Source of the DNA: Bacteroidales bacterium
GTDB lineage: Bacteria > Bacteroidota > Bacteroidia > Bacteroidales > Paludibacteraceae
Length of the DNA stretch: 64,000 nt
Direction of reading: 5' to 3'
Assembly (NCBI GenBank): GCA_015061115.1
Contig: SUXE01000001.1
Location: forward strand, 62,001-126,000
Shown here: positions 43,310 to 53,001 of the stretch, one piece after another
Layout: every line of letters begins with the position of its first letter
Numbering within the stretch: position 1 is the stretch's first letter
Translations under genes and position numbers: made by a program
Notes under the pieces: generated by a model
Seen by the model: the letters and a program-made list of their open reading frames with translations, nothing else
What the model was told of the DNA's origin: nothing
The model's database searches: none

Positions 43310-43840
43310 TTAATAATAGAAATATCCGAAGATTCCGCTCATTATAATCAGATATATCGGATTGACCTTGAAAAAGAATGTGGCTATGAAAACTATCACG
43401 CATATTATCACGCTTTCAAAACCGATGAAATTCTCTTTGTTCATCATGAGCACTCCGGCTGAAAAAATCAATCCGACGACGATTGGATTGAGCGACGCCA
43501 GCAATGCCTTGACATAGTGGTTCTCTTTGTTCTTGAATAGCCATGTGATCACCGCTACCATCAGGAGCACAGTAGGCAAACATAATGCGAATGTTGTGAA
43601 TATGGCTCCGATAATGCCTCCTTGATTATAGCCGATATATGTGGCGCAGTTTATGGAGATCGGTCCGGGAGTCATTTGGGATAAAGCGAGAATGTCGGCA
43701 AACTCGCTGTTGGTCATCCATCCGTTTTTGTCCACGACGTCGAATTGGATCATGGAGATCATTCCGTATCCACCACCAAAACCGAACAATCCGATTTTGA
43801 AGAAACTCCAGAATAGTTTCAAATATATTATTATATCCAT
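43310..43840 (-). CDS. Chromate transporter, half-size subunit 2
   Basis: 176 residues, a single CHR domain with about five membrane spans. The signature GFGGGYGMISMIQ is near 20-32, and LSQMTPGPISINCATYIGY near 53-71. It pairs with the next upstream gene (18-bp gap): in many bacteria ChrA is split into two short proteins that work together. Whether the substrate is chromate, sulfate or something else cannot be read. Confidence 0.85.
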   Translation of the reverse strand: MDIIIYLKLFWSFFKIGLFGFGGGYGMISMIQFDVVDKNGWMTNSEFADILALSQMTPGPISINCATYIGYNQGGIIGAIFTTFALCLPTVLLMVAVITWLFKNKENHYVKALLASLNPIVVGLIFSAGVLMMNKENFIGFESVIICVIVFIATFFFKVNPIYLIIMSGIFGYFYY

Positions 43841-43858
43841 TTCTTCAGTTTCTTGGTT

Positions 43859-44503
43859 TTAGTCGTTTTCTTTTTTGCTTGAAATGAACTCCACGTTTTT
43901 CTCATCATCATCTTCTTCTGAATCATCATGATTGTCCGTGTCGTTGTCGGATTTTTTCTTGTCTATCTCCTTGAATTTCCAATATTCCCAGCATAATGTG
44001 CAGATGATCGCTGCCATTATGATGTAGACGGGAGACATTTTCAGAAAAACTACCACTGCCGCCACAAAAATAGGGATTGGCAGGAATTTCCATGATAATT
44101 TTGATTTGATGAACATTTTGACCGACGGAGCTAGAATAAGAGCCACTACGCATGGACGTATGCCGGCAAAAATTTTCATCACAGTTTCGTTTTCTCTGAA
44201 TTCTTGGAAACATGTGCTTATGGCTCCTATGATCACCAATGATGGGAGAACGGCTCCAAGAAATGAAACGGCAGCTCCACATTTTCCTGCGATCCTATAT
44301 CCTACATAAAGGGCTGTGTTGACGGCAAACACTCCAGGCAACGACTGCACTATGGTGATCATTTTCCAGAATTCGTCTTCGTCAATCCATTTTTTCTGTC
44401 TGACAACAGCCTGCTCTACGAGGGCTAGCATTGCGTATCCGCCTCCGAGAGTGAAACTTCCAATTTTCAGGAATGTGGTGAGTAGGTCGAAATATAGTCT
44501 CAA
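43859..44503 (-). CDS. Chromate transporter, half-size subunit 1
   Basis: 214 residues, the partner CHR half with TLGGGYAMLALVEQ (near 18-31) and QSLPGVFAVNTALYVGY (near 53-69). It has about five membrane spans and then a charged C-terminal tail (DNHDDSEEDDDEKNVE) unusual for the family. Same operon as the other half. A short gap (20 bp) separates it from the thioesterase gene upstream, so all four genes may be cotranscribed. Confidence 0.85.
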   Translation of the reverse strand: MRLYFDLLTTFLKIGSFTLGGGYAMLALVEQAVVRQKKWIDEDEFWKMITIVQSLPGVFAVNTALYVGYRIAGKCGAAVSFLGAVLPSLVIIGAISTCFQEFRENETVMKIFAGIRPCVVALILAPSVKMFIKSKLSWKFLPIPIFVAAVVVFLKMSPVYIIMAAIICTLCWEYWKFKEIDKKKSDNDTDNHDDSEEDDDEKNVEFISSKKEND

Positions 44504-44523
44504 TGTTAAATGGTTTCTATGGG

Positions 44524-44934
44524 TTATTTTTCCAAAAGCACATCAAGTTCTGGACATGATGCTGCCAATTTGCCATTGACTACGCATGCTGATTCAACTT
44601 TTGCCTTTGCGCATAATGCTTCGTCAGACAAGCGGTAGATGTCCTGATAGAATACGTATCTGATGCCCTCTTTCTCCACGTACAGACGGCATGCGAATTC
44701 ATCTCCGCTCTTTAGGGATTTCTTGTATTCAATTGTGATTTTTGTCACCACTGCGTCTATTCCTCTGTTGTGCAGGTCGGCAAAACTGATGCCTCGTGAT
44801 AGAAGAAATTCGTGACGTGCATGTTCTGTATAGTGCTGGTAATTTGCGTTGTTGACGATACCTTGTAGGTCACACTCGTAATCACGCACTTTGAACTTCT
44901 CCTCAAATATGTAATCTTTTTTTACAATTGCCAT
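44524..44934 (-). CDS. Acyl-CoA thioesterase, hot-dog (4HBT) family, copy 2
   Basis: 136 residues. Hot-dog fold with the 4HBT-type motif VRDYECDLQGIVNNANYQHY, then TEHARHEFL; Asp in place as the catalytic acid. It probably hydrolyses short acyl-CoA (YbgC/FcbC-like); substrate not known. A close paralogue lies immediately upstream (62 bp), about four-fifths identical by eye: a recent tandem duplication. Confidence 0.85.
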   Translation of the reverse strand: MAIVKKDYIFEEKFKVRDYECDLQGIVNNANYQHYTEHARHEFLLSRGISFADLHNRGIDAVVTKITIEYKKSLKSGDEFACRLYVEKEGIRYVFYQDIYRLSDEALCAKAKVESACVVNGKLAASCPELDVLLEK

Positions 44935-44996
44935 GTCTGTATGTTTTTAATTTATATAGTCTGTTTTAGGAATGTTGGTGTAAATCTATTCCGTAT

Positions 44997-45404
44997 TTAT
45001 TTTAATAGCTCGTCTAACTCTTGGCAAGAGGCTGCCAGTTTGCCATCGACAACGCATACTGTTTCTGTTTTTGTTTTTGCACACAAAGCGTTGTCTGCCA
45101 ATCGGTAGATATCCTGATAGTACACGTATCTGATGCCCTCTTTTTCCATATATAGACGGCAAACGAAATCATCCCCACTTTTCAGCGATTTCTTGTATTC
45201 AATGGTGATCTTAGATACCACGAGATCAATTCCCTTGTCGTGTAGATCGGCGAAACTGACACCGCGTGAAAGGAAAAACTCATGGCATGCATGTTCTGTA
45301 TAATGCTGGTAATTAGCATTGTTGACGATGCCCTGCAGGTCGCATTCGTAGTCGCGTACCTTGAACTTCTCTTCAAATATGTAATCTTTTTTTGCTATTG
45401 CCAT
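44997..45404 (-). CDS. Acyl-CoA thioesterase, hot-dog (4HBT) family, copy 1
   Basis: 135 residues from the ATG at 45404; an in-frame upstream start would overlap the trkH stop and adds a non-conserved stretch. Same motif (VRDYECDLQGIVNNANYQHY) as its neighbour. Most differences are conservative (ARHEFLLSRGI versus CHEFFLSRGV). It lies 20 bp after the trkH stop. Confidence 0.85.
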   Translation of the reverse strand: MAIAKKDYIFEEKFKVRDYECDLQGIVNNANYQHYTEHACHEFFLSRGVSFADLHDKGIDLVVSKITIEYKKSLKSGDDFVCRLYMEKEGIRYVYYQDIYRLADNALCAKTKTETVCVVDGKLAASCQELDELLK

Positions 45405-45424
45405 GATTGTGTGTTTATTGTTAA

Positions 45425-46906
45425 TCAACTCTTTTTCCAGAACACTGGAGTAAGGATGAACAACACGGTGAATATTTCAAGTCGGCCGATGAGCATAAGT
45501 AGGCCCATAAACCATTTTATGAAGTCGTCCTGTAGGGCGAATATTCCATTTGTCTGTGAAGCCAATCCCGGTCCGACGTTGCTCAAACATGAGATTGCCA
45601 TACCTGCGGATTCTGTGAACTCGTTTCCAAACAGCATGAATATGATGATGCTTATCATGCATATTCCGGCAAAAATCACCACGTATGCAAGAATGTTGGT
45701 GATGATTTTTTCTGTCACCACTCTTTTGTTCAGCTTCACTGGTATGATAGCCTGTGGATGCAGCAGACGTTTGAATTCCAAGTAACTGTTTTTCACTAAC
45801 AGTAGGACTCTCATTATCTTTATTCCTCCACTGGCACTACCTGCGCTACCTCCGATAATCATACAGATGAACAGGATTCCCCAGATGAATGGGTGCCATT
45901 GGCTGATATCCGTGTAGACGAAACCTGTGCCTGAGACCAATGCCGTCGACTCAAAAAGGGCAGTGCGGAATGTATCTTCCGTATCTATCATTGTATTTCG
46001 GTTTGTGTAGAGCAGACCACCGAACACCAATAACGTTATCACAATGTTGAGGATCATATAGATGTTGAACTCTTCACTGTTTCTGGCTCTTGAGAAATCT
46101 CCTTTCAAAAGTGTGAATGTCACCATGAAGTTCACTCCAGCCAACACCATATAGAAGCATACGAAATATTCCAAAAGCGGAGAGTGCCAAAATAGTATTC
46201 CGTCGTTTTTGGTGGAGAATCCTCCTGTTGAAATAGTGGTCATGGCATGGCAGACTGAATCGAAAAATCCCATGCCTCCTATACAGAATAGTATGACTTC
46301 CGACACAGTGATGGCGATATATGCTCCATACAGCATTTGCGCTGTCTGCATCACTCGTGGTGTCAGTTTGTCTTTGGTCGGACCTGTCACTTCCGCTATG
46401 TAAAGCTGCATGCCTCCGACTCCTAAGAAAGGAAGGATGGCGAGAGACAATACGATGATTCCCATTCCACCTACCCACTGTGTGGCAGAACGCCACAGTG
46501 CTATTCCGTGTGGCAGTTTTTCCACATTGGTGAAAATAGTGGCTCCTGTGGTTGAGAATCCTGAGATTGTCTCAAAATATGCGTCGGTGAACGACTCTGT
46601 AAAGCCGCCAATGTAGTATGGCAGAGCTCCGAACAGTGAGAATACTACCCATACGAGAGAAACGATAAGGTAACCCTCGCGTCTTCCCAATTTGACATCT
46701 GACTCTCCTCTTTTTTTGCGTGTGACGGAGATGCTGTAGATACCGATCGCAGCGGTGATTGCCGTTGTGATAGCAAGAGGAAAGATGTCACTTTCTCCGT
46801 AGCATATAGAAACTATCAGACATATCAGCAGGAAGAAAGCTTCGAATGCCAATAAAGAACCGAGAGTCAGTGCTACCGCTTTTTTGTCGATCAGTGATTT
46901 CTTCAT
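45425..46906 (-). CDS. trkH: Trk-type potassium uptake channel
   Basis: 493 residues with about ten membrane spans and four P-loop regions. Selectivity-type segments include TTGATIF, TISTGGFST, VSGTGF and SNVGPG. Works with TrkA as a gated K+ uptake system. It starts 1 bp after trkA (46908), same direction. Length and order fit the family. Confidence 0.93.
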   Translation of the reverse strand: MKKSLIDKKAVALTLGSLLAFEAFFLLICLIVSICYGESDIFPLAITTAITAAIGIYSISVTRKKRGESDVKLGRREGYLIVSLVWVVFSLFGALPYYIGGFTESFTDAYFETISGFSTTGATIFTNVEKLPHGIALWRSATQWVGGMGIIVLSLAILPFLGVGGMQLYIAEVTGPTKDKLTPRVMQTAQMLYGAYIAITVSEVILFCIGGMGFFDSVCHAMTTISTGGFSTKNDGILFWHSPLLEYFVCFYMVLAGVNFMVTFTLLKGDFSRARNSEEFNIYMILNIVITLLVFGGLLYTNRNTMIDTEDTFRTALFESTALVSGTGFVYTDISQWHPFIWGILFICMIIGGSAGSASGGIKIMRVLLLVKNSYLEFKRLLHPQAIIPVKLNKRVVTEKIITNILAYVVIFAGICMISIIIFMLFGNEFTESAGMAISCLSNVGPGLASQTNGIFALQDDFIKWFMGLLMLIGRLEIFTVLFILTPVFWKKS

Positions 46907-46907
46907 T

Positions 46908-48239
46908 TTAGTTGAATAGTTCGCTCAAACGTTTGATGCTTGATTTCAAACAGAATACCACCACTTTGTCGCCGGCGAAAATCTCAGACATACCATTCAC
47001 GATGAAACTTTCTCCGTTTCTGATAACTCCACCGATGAACATATTCTGTGGCAGATTAAGATCTTTCACGAATCCTTTGGTGATCTTTGATCCCTCTTTT
47101 GCCGTCAATTCCACGATCTCGGCGTCGGCGTAACTCATTCGTTTTACCTTGCGTATATCAGAACTTAGAGATAGACGGTAAATGTATGTGGCGGCGATTT
47201 CCATTTTGTTGATGATCACACCGATATCCATTCGTTCCGCCAATGGAATATAGTCTACATTCTCCACTTCTGCCACAATTTTCTGCACTCCATGTCGGCG
47301 TGCGGCAAGGCAGGCAAGAATATTGGCTTCTGAATTATCAGTCAATGCGACGAAAGCATCCGCGTCATCGATATTCTCTTCTTTAAGTAGTTCAATATCA
47401 GTAGCGTCTCCCTGCAAAACAAGGGCATTTCCGATCTCTTGTTCCACAAGTTTCCTGACTTTCTTTTCGTCTTTCTCAAACATTTTTATGTTGACACCGC
47501 TAAGCTCCTTAACAGTCTTGACAGCGATTTTGCCTCCACCCATGACGATCATATCTTTCACAGTGTAGAGCTTTTTTCCTGCTTGTTTGCGGACGTCGTC
47601 GATATAGTCTGGTGTTGTGATGAAATAGACAACGTCTCCGGCGAGTATTTCAGTGTGACCGCCTGGGATGATTGTCTCCTCTTCACGTTTGATTGTTACA
47701 ATACGGTAGTTTTGGCTGCCTTTCAGATCCATCAATCGTTTGTTGACGATTGGCGCGTTGTCTCTCACTTTTACGGCAAGCACAAGAAGTTTGCCTCCGT
47801 TGAAGTCGATCCACTGTCTCACCCAACTTTGTCGGATTGATTGTGCGATTTCTTCCGCGGCCAACAGTTCTGGATAGATTAGTTTTTCCACTCCGAGTTT
47901 TGCGAGTAGAGCTCTGTTTTCATGCTCCATCAGATCCTCGCTGTCTATACGGGCGACAGTTTTTTTAGCTCCTAGTTCATGGGCTAGGATGCAGGCGTTA
48001 AGATTTTGACTCTCATTTTTAGTGACTCCGACGAATAGGTCAGCTTCGCCTACACCTGCGTTTCGAAGGATTGTAAGAGATGTTGCCGAACCTTCAAGCA
48101 CACTCAAGTCGTAGGAGTTTTCCAAACTTCTTAATCTTGTCGGATCGTCGTCGATAAGTGTGATGTCGTGATTCTCTCTTGACAATAATTTTGCCAAATG
48201 ACCACCCACTGCACCTGCACCTGCAATAACAATTTTCAT
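46908..48239 (-). CDS. trkA: Trk potassium uptake regulatory protein
   Basis: 443 residues. Two RCK units in tandem: N-terminal Rossmann GAGAVGGHLAKLLSRENHDI with acidic DDD, and a second one at VMGGGKIAVKTVKELSGVNI. Each is followed by a TrkA-C domain. It binds NAD(H) or ATP/ADP and gates TrkH on the cytosolic side. First gene of the trkA-trkH unit, with a TATATTTG box at 48263-48270. Confidence 0.94.
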   Translation of the reverse strand: MKIVIAGAGAVGGHLAKLLSRENHDITLIDDDPTRLRSLENSYDLSVLEGSATSLTILRNAGVGEADLFVGVTKNESQNLNACILAHELGAKKTVARIDSEDLMEHENRALLAKLGVEKLIYPELLAAEEIAQSIRQSWVRQWIDFNGGKLLVLAVKVRDNAPIVNKRLMDLKGSQNYRIVTIKREEETIIPGGHTEILAGDVVYFITTPDYIDDVRKQAGKKLYTVKDMIVMGGGKIAVKTVKELSGVNIKMFEKDEKKVRKLVEQEIGNALVLQGDATDIELLKEENIDDADAFVALTDNSEANILACLAARRHGVQKIVAEVENVDYIPLAERMDIGVIINKMEIAATYIYRLSLSSDIRKVKRMSYADAEIVELTAKEGSKITKGFVKDLNLPQNMFIGGVIRNGESFIVNGMSEIFAGDKVVVFCLKSSIKRLSELFN

Positions 48240-48262
48240 TCTACGTCTGTTATTTTACGTCG

Positions 48263-48270
48263 CAAATATA
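48263..48270 (-). promoter_or_regulatory. -7 box TATATTTG (minus) of trkA
   Basis: Exact TAnnTTTG match 23 bp before the trkA ATG, just after the terminator of the next gene upstream. Confidence 0.5.
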
Positions 48271-48293
48271 ATGCTTTTTTATGATTAAAAGCA

Positions 48294-48330
48294 GAAAAAA
48301 AAGCAAAGACGCAATTACTCGCGTCTTCGC
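48294..48330 (-). terminator. Terminator of the DUF4403 operon
   Basis: Minus strand: GCGAAGACGC (48321-48330) pairs with GCGTCTTTGC (48303-48312) with one mismatch, then a T9 run. Confidence 0.8.
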
Positions 48331-48371
48331 AATATACAATTGAAATCTTATAACGATTATTTCGCTTTGCT

Positions 48372-49823
48372 TTAATCCACTGAAAGTCTTAACTTTCCAT
48401 TAATGTCAAGACTGACTTTTAGTCCGATTGGTGTGATTTGGATTCTATCTACATTGATGTTGTCAAGCCTTCCGTTTATCTTGACGTCTGGGAATATCTC
48501 AGTGTCGAAAATGGAGTTTCGTCCGAATTCTTTGATCATTTCAAATTCAGTTCGAAGAGGCAACTCAAATTCAGACTCCAACTTCTCTTTCAGTTTCTTT
48601 TTATAGAACAGATTGACGATTTTTGCCAAAACGTTCCTAGTATCTAGTTTATAGTCAACGTCTTTGACTTTTATAGATACATTTTCTTTGTCGAAGTATG
48701 GCACACTTTCAAGATATATTTTTCCGTTGATGAATCCAGAAACACCAAGGCCAATGACAAGTTTGTCTTTCTTTCCGTAGAAGAAGATTGTATCCACAGA
48801 AATGGAGTGGCGTCCTTCTCCAAATGTTGTTCCTTTTAGCAGATCCATTGCCACAGAGTCCATTAACTCATATGGCAGGTCTGTCAGCACGCCAATATCA
48901 ATGGTGTCTATACAGTTGGAATACATTTTTAATGGCGGCAGTCCTGTCTTTCGTCTGGAACCTGGATTTTGTTTTCCAACGAACAAATCAAGTTTTGATT
49001 TGATTCCAAGGGTGGTTGTCAGTTTGCCAAGGTCTCCGAGTAGAGGAGTGCAATAGATGTTTTCTGGCGACGCTACAATCCAAATTTGGTAGCCGGATGC
49101 GTTTGTTGAGATCGGCTCCTGTAATGACATCCAGATTTCTGCCATATAGTCGGCAAGAGGAATCTGTTCGTTGAGAGCTTTGTCTATCTCTTGGTTGAAG
49201 TCGCTTCTGTAGCTGGCTATCAGTTGGTCGGCAAGGAATGAGATAGACATGTTCATTCCAAGGATCTTGATTGTCGGTTTCGACAGCCATCTGTAGTCAA
49301 GAATGGTAGTGTGAGTCAGAAGTTTCCAGTCTTTTGAAAAGTTGATTGTGGTCTGGAAATCAATCTCTATTTCAGCGTTGAGCTCTTTGTCTGTAGTTGT
49401 GATTCCAAGATCAAAACGCTTTTCCGCCCAAATCTTAACTGGGATTGTATAGAATAGTGTATCAGCCTGGTATTTTAATTTAATGTTTCTGTTTTTCCAC
49501 GCTTTGAGTTTCAAACCGTCGTCTTCAATTATGGAGTCGTTATATATGAGTCCGTTAAAAGTCTCATTCAGGCGACGTTCAATCAATGGAATGTTGATCG
49601 ACATTGGGATATGGATTGTTGAAGTACGAGGAATGTAGTAGAATTTGTCGTAAACTTCCTCTGGAGCCTCAATTGTAGTGGAGTCGATTTCAATACTATC
49701 CACTTTTACCGAAAGAAGTGTGTCAAGGGGAAGGTCGTTTATGTCATCAACAACCTCTTTCCTTGCATACGTGGATTGCAGTATGCAGAATGCTAGAATT
49801 ATAATCGATAAAAGTTTTTGCAT
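48372..49823 (-). CDS. DUF4403-family secreted protein
   Basis: About 483 residues from the ATG at 49823 (a GTG two codons before overlaps mazG's stop). Signal peptide, then a beta-rich body resembling DUF4403 (IHIPMSINIPLIERRLNETF, WKLLTHTTILDYRWLSKPTI, WMSLQEPISTNASGYQIWIV). These proteins resemble lipid-binding TULIP-type folds. Envelope location likely; function unknown. It follows mazG closely. Confidence 0.75.
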   Translation of the reverse strand: MQKLLSIIILAFCILQSTYARKEVVDDINDLPLDTLLSVKVDSIEIDSTTIEAPEEVYDKFYYIPRTSTIHIPMSINIPLIERRLNETFNGLIYNDSIIEDDGLKLKAWKNRNIKLKYQADTLFYTIPVKIWAEKRFDLGITTTDKELNAEIEIDFQTTINFSKDWKLLTHTTILDYRWLSKPTIKILGMNMSISFLADQLIASYRSDFNQEIDKALNEQIPLADYMAEIWMSLQEPISTNASGYQIWIVASPENIYCTPLLGDLGKLTTTLGIKSKLDLFVGKQNPGSRRKTGLPPLKMYSNCIDTIDIGVLTDLPYELMDSVAMDLLKGTTFGEGRHSISVDTIFFYGKKDKLVIGLGVSGFINGKIYLESVPYFDKENVSIKVKDVDYKLDTRNVLAKIVNLFYKKKLKEKLESEFELPLRTEFEMIKEFGRNSIFDTEIFPDVKINGRLDNINVDRIQITPIGLKVSLDINGKLRLSVD

Positions 49824-49825
49824 GA

Positions 49826-50626
49826 TCACTTCAGTTTTCCCTCTTTTTCAAGTTGTTTTGCTTCATCCCAGATTGCACTCATATCGTCAAGAGACATAGA
49901 CTTTAGATCAATGCCTTTCTTGATTGTCTTTTCTTCAAGATAATTGAAACGACGGATGAATTTTGCATTTGTGCTTTCCAATGCGTTGTCTGGGTTGATT
50001 TTATAGAGTCGTGCGGCGTTGATTAGAGAGAATAGCAGGTCTCCGAATTCCTCCTCCTGTTTTTTGGGGTCCATATTCTTGATCTCAACCATCAGCTCTT
50101 CAAACTCCTCTTTAACTTTTTCCCACACCTGTTCGCGCTCTTCCCAGTCGAAGCCTACATTTCTGGCTTTGTCTTGGATTCTGTATGCCTTTATTAGCGA
50201 CGGGAGGGCAGACGGCACACCAGACAATACACTCTTGTTGCCATCTTTCTCCTTCATTTTGATCCTTTCCCAGTTGGTCTCCACCTGACCTGCGTTTTCT
50301 GCATTCACGTCGCCAAACACATGTGGATGACGGAATATCAGTTTGTCGCACAATGTGTTGCACACATCTGCGATATCGAAATCATTGGTTTCGGATGCGA
50401 TTTTGGAATAGAAAACGATGTGAAGCAACACGTCTCCAAGCTCTTTCTTGATATTTGGAAGATCGTTTTTAGCAAGAGCGTCACAGAGTTCGTAAGTCTC
50501 CTCGATCGTGTTAGGACGGATGCTTTGGAAAGTCTGTTTGCTATCCCACGGACATTTTGCTCTCAGTTCATCCATGACGTCAAGCAGACGCTCAAATGCT
50601 GCAAGTTGTGCTTTTCTATCGTTCAT
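49826..50626 (-). CDS. mazG: Nucleoside triphosphate pyrophosphohydrolase
   Basis: 266 residues (Escherichia coli MazG has 263). Two tandem MazG helical domains. Metal-binding EETYEL and KKELGDVLLHIVF are in the first, and EEFGDLLFSLINAARL in the second. It hydrolyses non-canonical or excess NTPs to NMP and pyrophosphate. It lies between DUF2007 (12 bp) and DUF4403 (2 bp). Confidence 0.93.
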   Translation of the reverse strand: MNDRKAQLAAFERLLDVMDELRAKCPWDSKQTFQSIRPNTIEETYELCDALAKNDLPNIKKELGDVLLHIVFYSKIASETNDFDIADVCNTLCDKLIFRHPHVFGDVNAENAGQVETNWERIKMKEKDGNKSVLSGVPSALPSLIKAYRIQDKARNVGFDWEEREQVWEKVKEEFEELMVEIKNMDPKKQEEEFGDLLFSLINAARLYKINPDNALESTNAKFIRRFNYLEEKTIKKGIDLKSMSLDDMSAIWDEAKQLEKEGKLK

Positions 50627-50638
50627 GTTATCAAATTG

Positions 50639-50896
50639 TTATTTTTCTGTTGAACTGTTATCGCTGTCGTTTGTGGCGTCTACAATTTCTTGTGCTCTGG
50701 CCAAGTCCTTTTCCAAAACCATCAAAGCGACTCCGCTCATCGAATTGAACATAGGCAACAATACAGTCGTATGCTCATTTTTTATCATAGACGGGATGTC
50801 GTTCGACGCAAGTAGTTCCTTCACTACGTTAGCCTCGAAAACTGAGTCGTAGATGCGGAACACCACAACCTTTTCGTTATTGTTTACACTTTCCAT
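50639..50896 (-). CDS. DUF2007-like small protein
   Basis: 85 residues. The pattern VVVFRIYDSVFEANVVKELL then ASNDIPSMIKNEHTT is typical of the putative signal-transducing DUF2007 family, which resembles PII-like ferredoxin folds. Overlaps the end of the glycosyltransferase gene by 13 bp, so the two are coupled. Function unknown. Confidence 0.75.
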   Translation of the reverse strand: MESVNNNEKVVVFRIYDSVFEANVVKELLASNDIPSMIKNEHTTVLLPMFNSMSGVALMVLEKDLARAQEIVDATNDSDNSSTEK

Positions 50897-52113
50897 AATT
50901 CCAATTTTCTTTTACCGATTTGTCCCACCGTCGACACATACATTGTAGCCAACGGAATTATTAACTCAAAGATAGTGAACAGGAATGCTGATCCTTTCAT
51001 TCCCAGAGCGTGAGCTCCTTTTACAAATGTGTAGCACTGTACACCATAGCGTATAAGACCCATTATTCCACATACGCTTGTCACGAAATACTCTTCTGAT
51101 ACGATTCCGTAGATGATGCCGGTGATGAAGATCAGGAAGAACAGATATCTGGTTGTGACTTCCGTGTTGATTCTTAATTTGACATTGTTCGGATAGTATT
51201 CGCTGTTTTCCAAATCCGTTTCTTTCTTTTCGATGAAACTCTTGAGTGTCACTTCTTTATTAATTGAAGTGCTGGCGTTTGGACTTGTTTCTACAGCGAT
51301 GTTGGTTCCGTTCGAAACTTCAGTGATGAAGATGTCATCCTCACCTCCTTCTATATTAAGGTTGGATGCGAAACCTCTGTTCTCAAAGAATTTCTCTTTA
51401 CGGTATGCCATATTCTTAATAGTACCGCTATAAGCCAGACCTTTCATTGCATACGACATGTATTTGATAGTAGAGAATACATTGTCGAAGTTGATGAATT
51501 TTTGCCATAAAGTTTCACAGTTGTCAGTGGCTCTGTTGTGGTTGAATCCAAGGACAAGGTCAGTCTCTTCGTTGAAATTACGCATTATTTCAGTCAGCCA
51601 ATCCCTAGTGTCGGCTACGCAGTCGGAATCAGTGAACACCAAGTAGTCGTAGAAAGCAGCTTTGATACCCACCGTCATACACATCTTTTTACGACTCATA
51701 TATTTGGCGTCTTCAGGAAGATACGTTGTGCGGAGATGAGAGTATTTCTTTTTTAAATTGTCGAGTAGGATAGTGGTGTCGTTTGTTGTACCGTCGTTCA
51801 CCACGACAACTTCGTAATTTGGATAACTTTGTTCAAGTATCGACGGAAGACATTTCGCGAGATTCTCACTGTCATATCTGGAAACGACAATGATACTTAC
51901 TGGAGGACGCTTTATGACATGTTTGACGTTTCCATCTTTAAGAGCTTTGCCGTTGTGAGCGACGGAAGCGTAGTAATAAAGGTAGAAAAATAGCTGTATT
52001 GATAAGCAGATTCCAAGTGTCACCAATATACCGATTGCTATCTCTGATAGTTCGAGGTTCGCAAAATAATTTGCCACCAAGTCCCAAAAATCTATAAAAT
52101 CCTGTATGCTCAT
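50884..52113 (-). CDS. Membrane glycosyltransferase, family 2
   Basis: 409 residues. N-terminal membrane span (IAIGILVTLGICLSIQLFFY), GT-A domain with VSIIVVSRYDSENLAKCLPS, the first acidic motif VVNDGT and the DxD-type FTDSDC, then C-terminal spans. It adds a sugar to a lipid or polymer at the inner membrane. First gene of the run that continues with DUF2007, mazG and DUF4403. Confidence 0.88.
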   Translation of the reverse strand: MSIQDFIDFWDLVANYFANLELSEIAIGILVTLGICLSIQLFFYLYYYASVAHNGKALKDGNVKHVIKRPPVSIIVVSRYDSENLAKCLPSILEQSYPNYEVVVVNDGTTNDTTILLDNLKKKYSHLRTTYLPEDAKYMSRKKMCMTVGIKAAFYDYLVFTDSDCVADTRDWLTEIMRNFNEETDLVLGFNHNRATDNCETLWQKFINFDNVFSTIKYMSYAMKGLAYSGTIKNMAYRKEKFFENRGFASNLNIEGGEDDIFITEVSNGTNIAVETSPNASTSINKEVTLKSFIEKKETDLENSEYYPNNVKLRINTEVTTRYLFFLIFITGIIYGIVSEEYFVTSVCGIMGLIRYGVQCYTFVKGAHALGMKGSAFLFTIFELIIPLATMYVSTVGQIGKRKLELWKV

Positions 52114-52132
52114 AAAAATTCCATTTGTACCG

Positions 52133-52140
52133 CAAATATA
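52133..52140 (-). promoter_or_regulatory. -7 box TATATTTG (minus) of glycosyltransferase operon
   Basis: Exact TAnnTTTG match 20 bp before the ATG. Confidence 0.5.
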
Positions 52141-52201
52141 CGTTTTTCTGAGATAATATTTTGGTTTTATTCAATTTTTATGGAAAATAGTGGAATATAT
52201 T

Positions 52202-52231
52202 TTGTATGTAAGATTTTTATGATTATTTTTG
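52202..52231 (+). promoter_or_regulatory. Promoter TTG-N19-TATTTTTG
   Basis: TTG at 52202-52204 and TATTTTTG at 52224-52231. Leads to a leader of about 80 nt before the barrel gene at 52317. Confidence 0.6.
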
Positions 52232-52316
52232 TAGCTGATAAGTGCTGATGCGAATATGGCGATTTCAATGTTCGTAAAGTATTGAAAATAATTTAAGGAT
52301 TTTTATATATTTAAAA

Positions 52317-52979
52317 ATGAGAAAAATTTTAGTAGCCATTGTGGCTTTAATGACAAGTCTATCTGCCTTCGCTGCGGACATCGATCTTTTTCTTAAGGGT
52401 GGTGTAAGCATTAGTAAATTCAATGTAGATGAGTCTGAAAACAGAATGGGCGTAGCTGCGGGATTCGGAGGTAAGTTCCATATCAGCAATAGCCGTTTTT
52501 TCATTATGCCTGAACTTTTGTACGCACAGAAAGGACAGGAAAATGAAGTAGTGATTGAAGAAAAAAATAAGGCAGTAGCTCCGGTTTTGTTCCATATGGT
52601 AGAGTTGCCTGTTTTGTTTGGAGGTAAGATTGATTTGCCTATAAATGATATGCATTTGAATGTGGGTGCTGGTCCATATATCGCTTATGATTTCAGATTC
52701 AACGAGTGTTCGGAAAATATGAAGGTTTTGAGAGATACAAGGGATTCTAGAAATGTTATGAAATTGGTAAGCCATGGTGACCTTGGAGTAGCTTTTTCTT
52801 TGGAGTTCCACTACAAGAGATTGTTTGTATTCTATGATTACGATCTTGGTTTGAGAGATATTACTCAAAATACTTCGACTCTTGGACAGACTCTTTGTCA
52901 CAGAAGTATGAGAATCGGTGTAGGTTACACATTCCCTACAATGACTGCTGGCAAACAGAGAAAAAAACCTCAGATGTAA
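52317..52979 (+). CDS. Outer-membrane beta-barrel protein (PorT-like)
   Basis: 220 residues. Signal peptide (1-19, LVAIVALMTSLSAFA), then alternating beta-strands (FLKGGVSISKFNVDESENRM, PELLYAQKG, MHLNVGAGPYIAYDF, MRIGVGYTF), typical of small Bacteroidota barrels. The tail is basic. Its own promoter and terminator make it a single-gene transcript. Specific role unknown. Confidence 0.8.
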   Translation: MRKILVAIVALMTSLSAFAADIDLFLKGGVSISKFNVDESENRMGVAAGFGGKFHISNSRFFIMPELLYAQKGQENEVVIEEKNKAVAPVLFHMVELPVLFGGKIDLPINDMHLNVGAGPYIAYDFRFNECSENMKVLRDTRDSRNVMKLVSHGDLGVAFSLEFHYKRLFVFYDYDLGLRDITQNTSTLGQTLCHRSMRIGVGYTFPTMTAGKQRKKPQM

Positions 52980-53001
52980 TATAATTTGAGTGTTAAGATA
53001 T

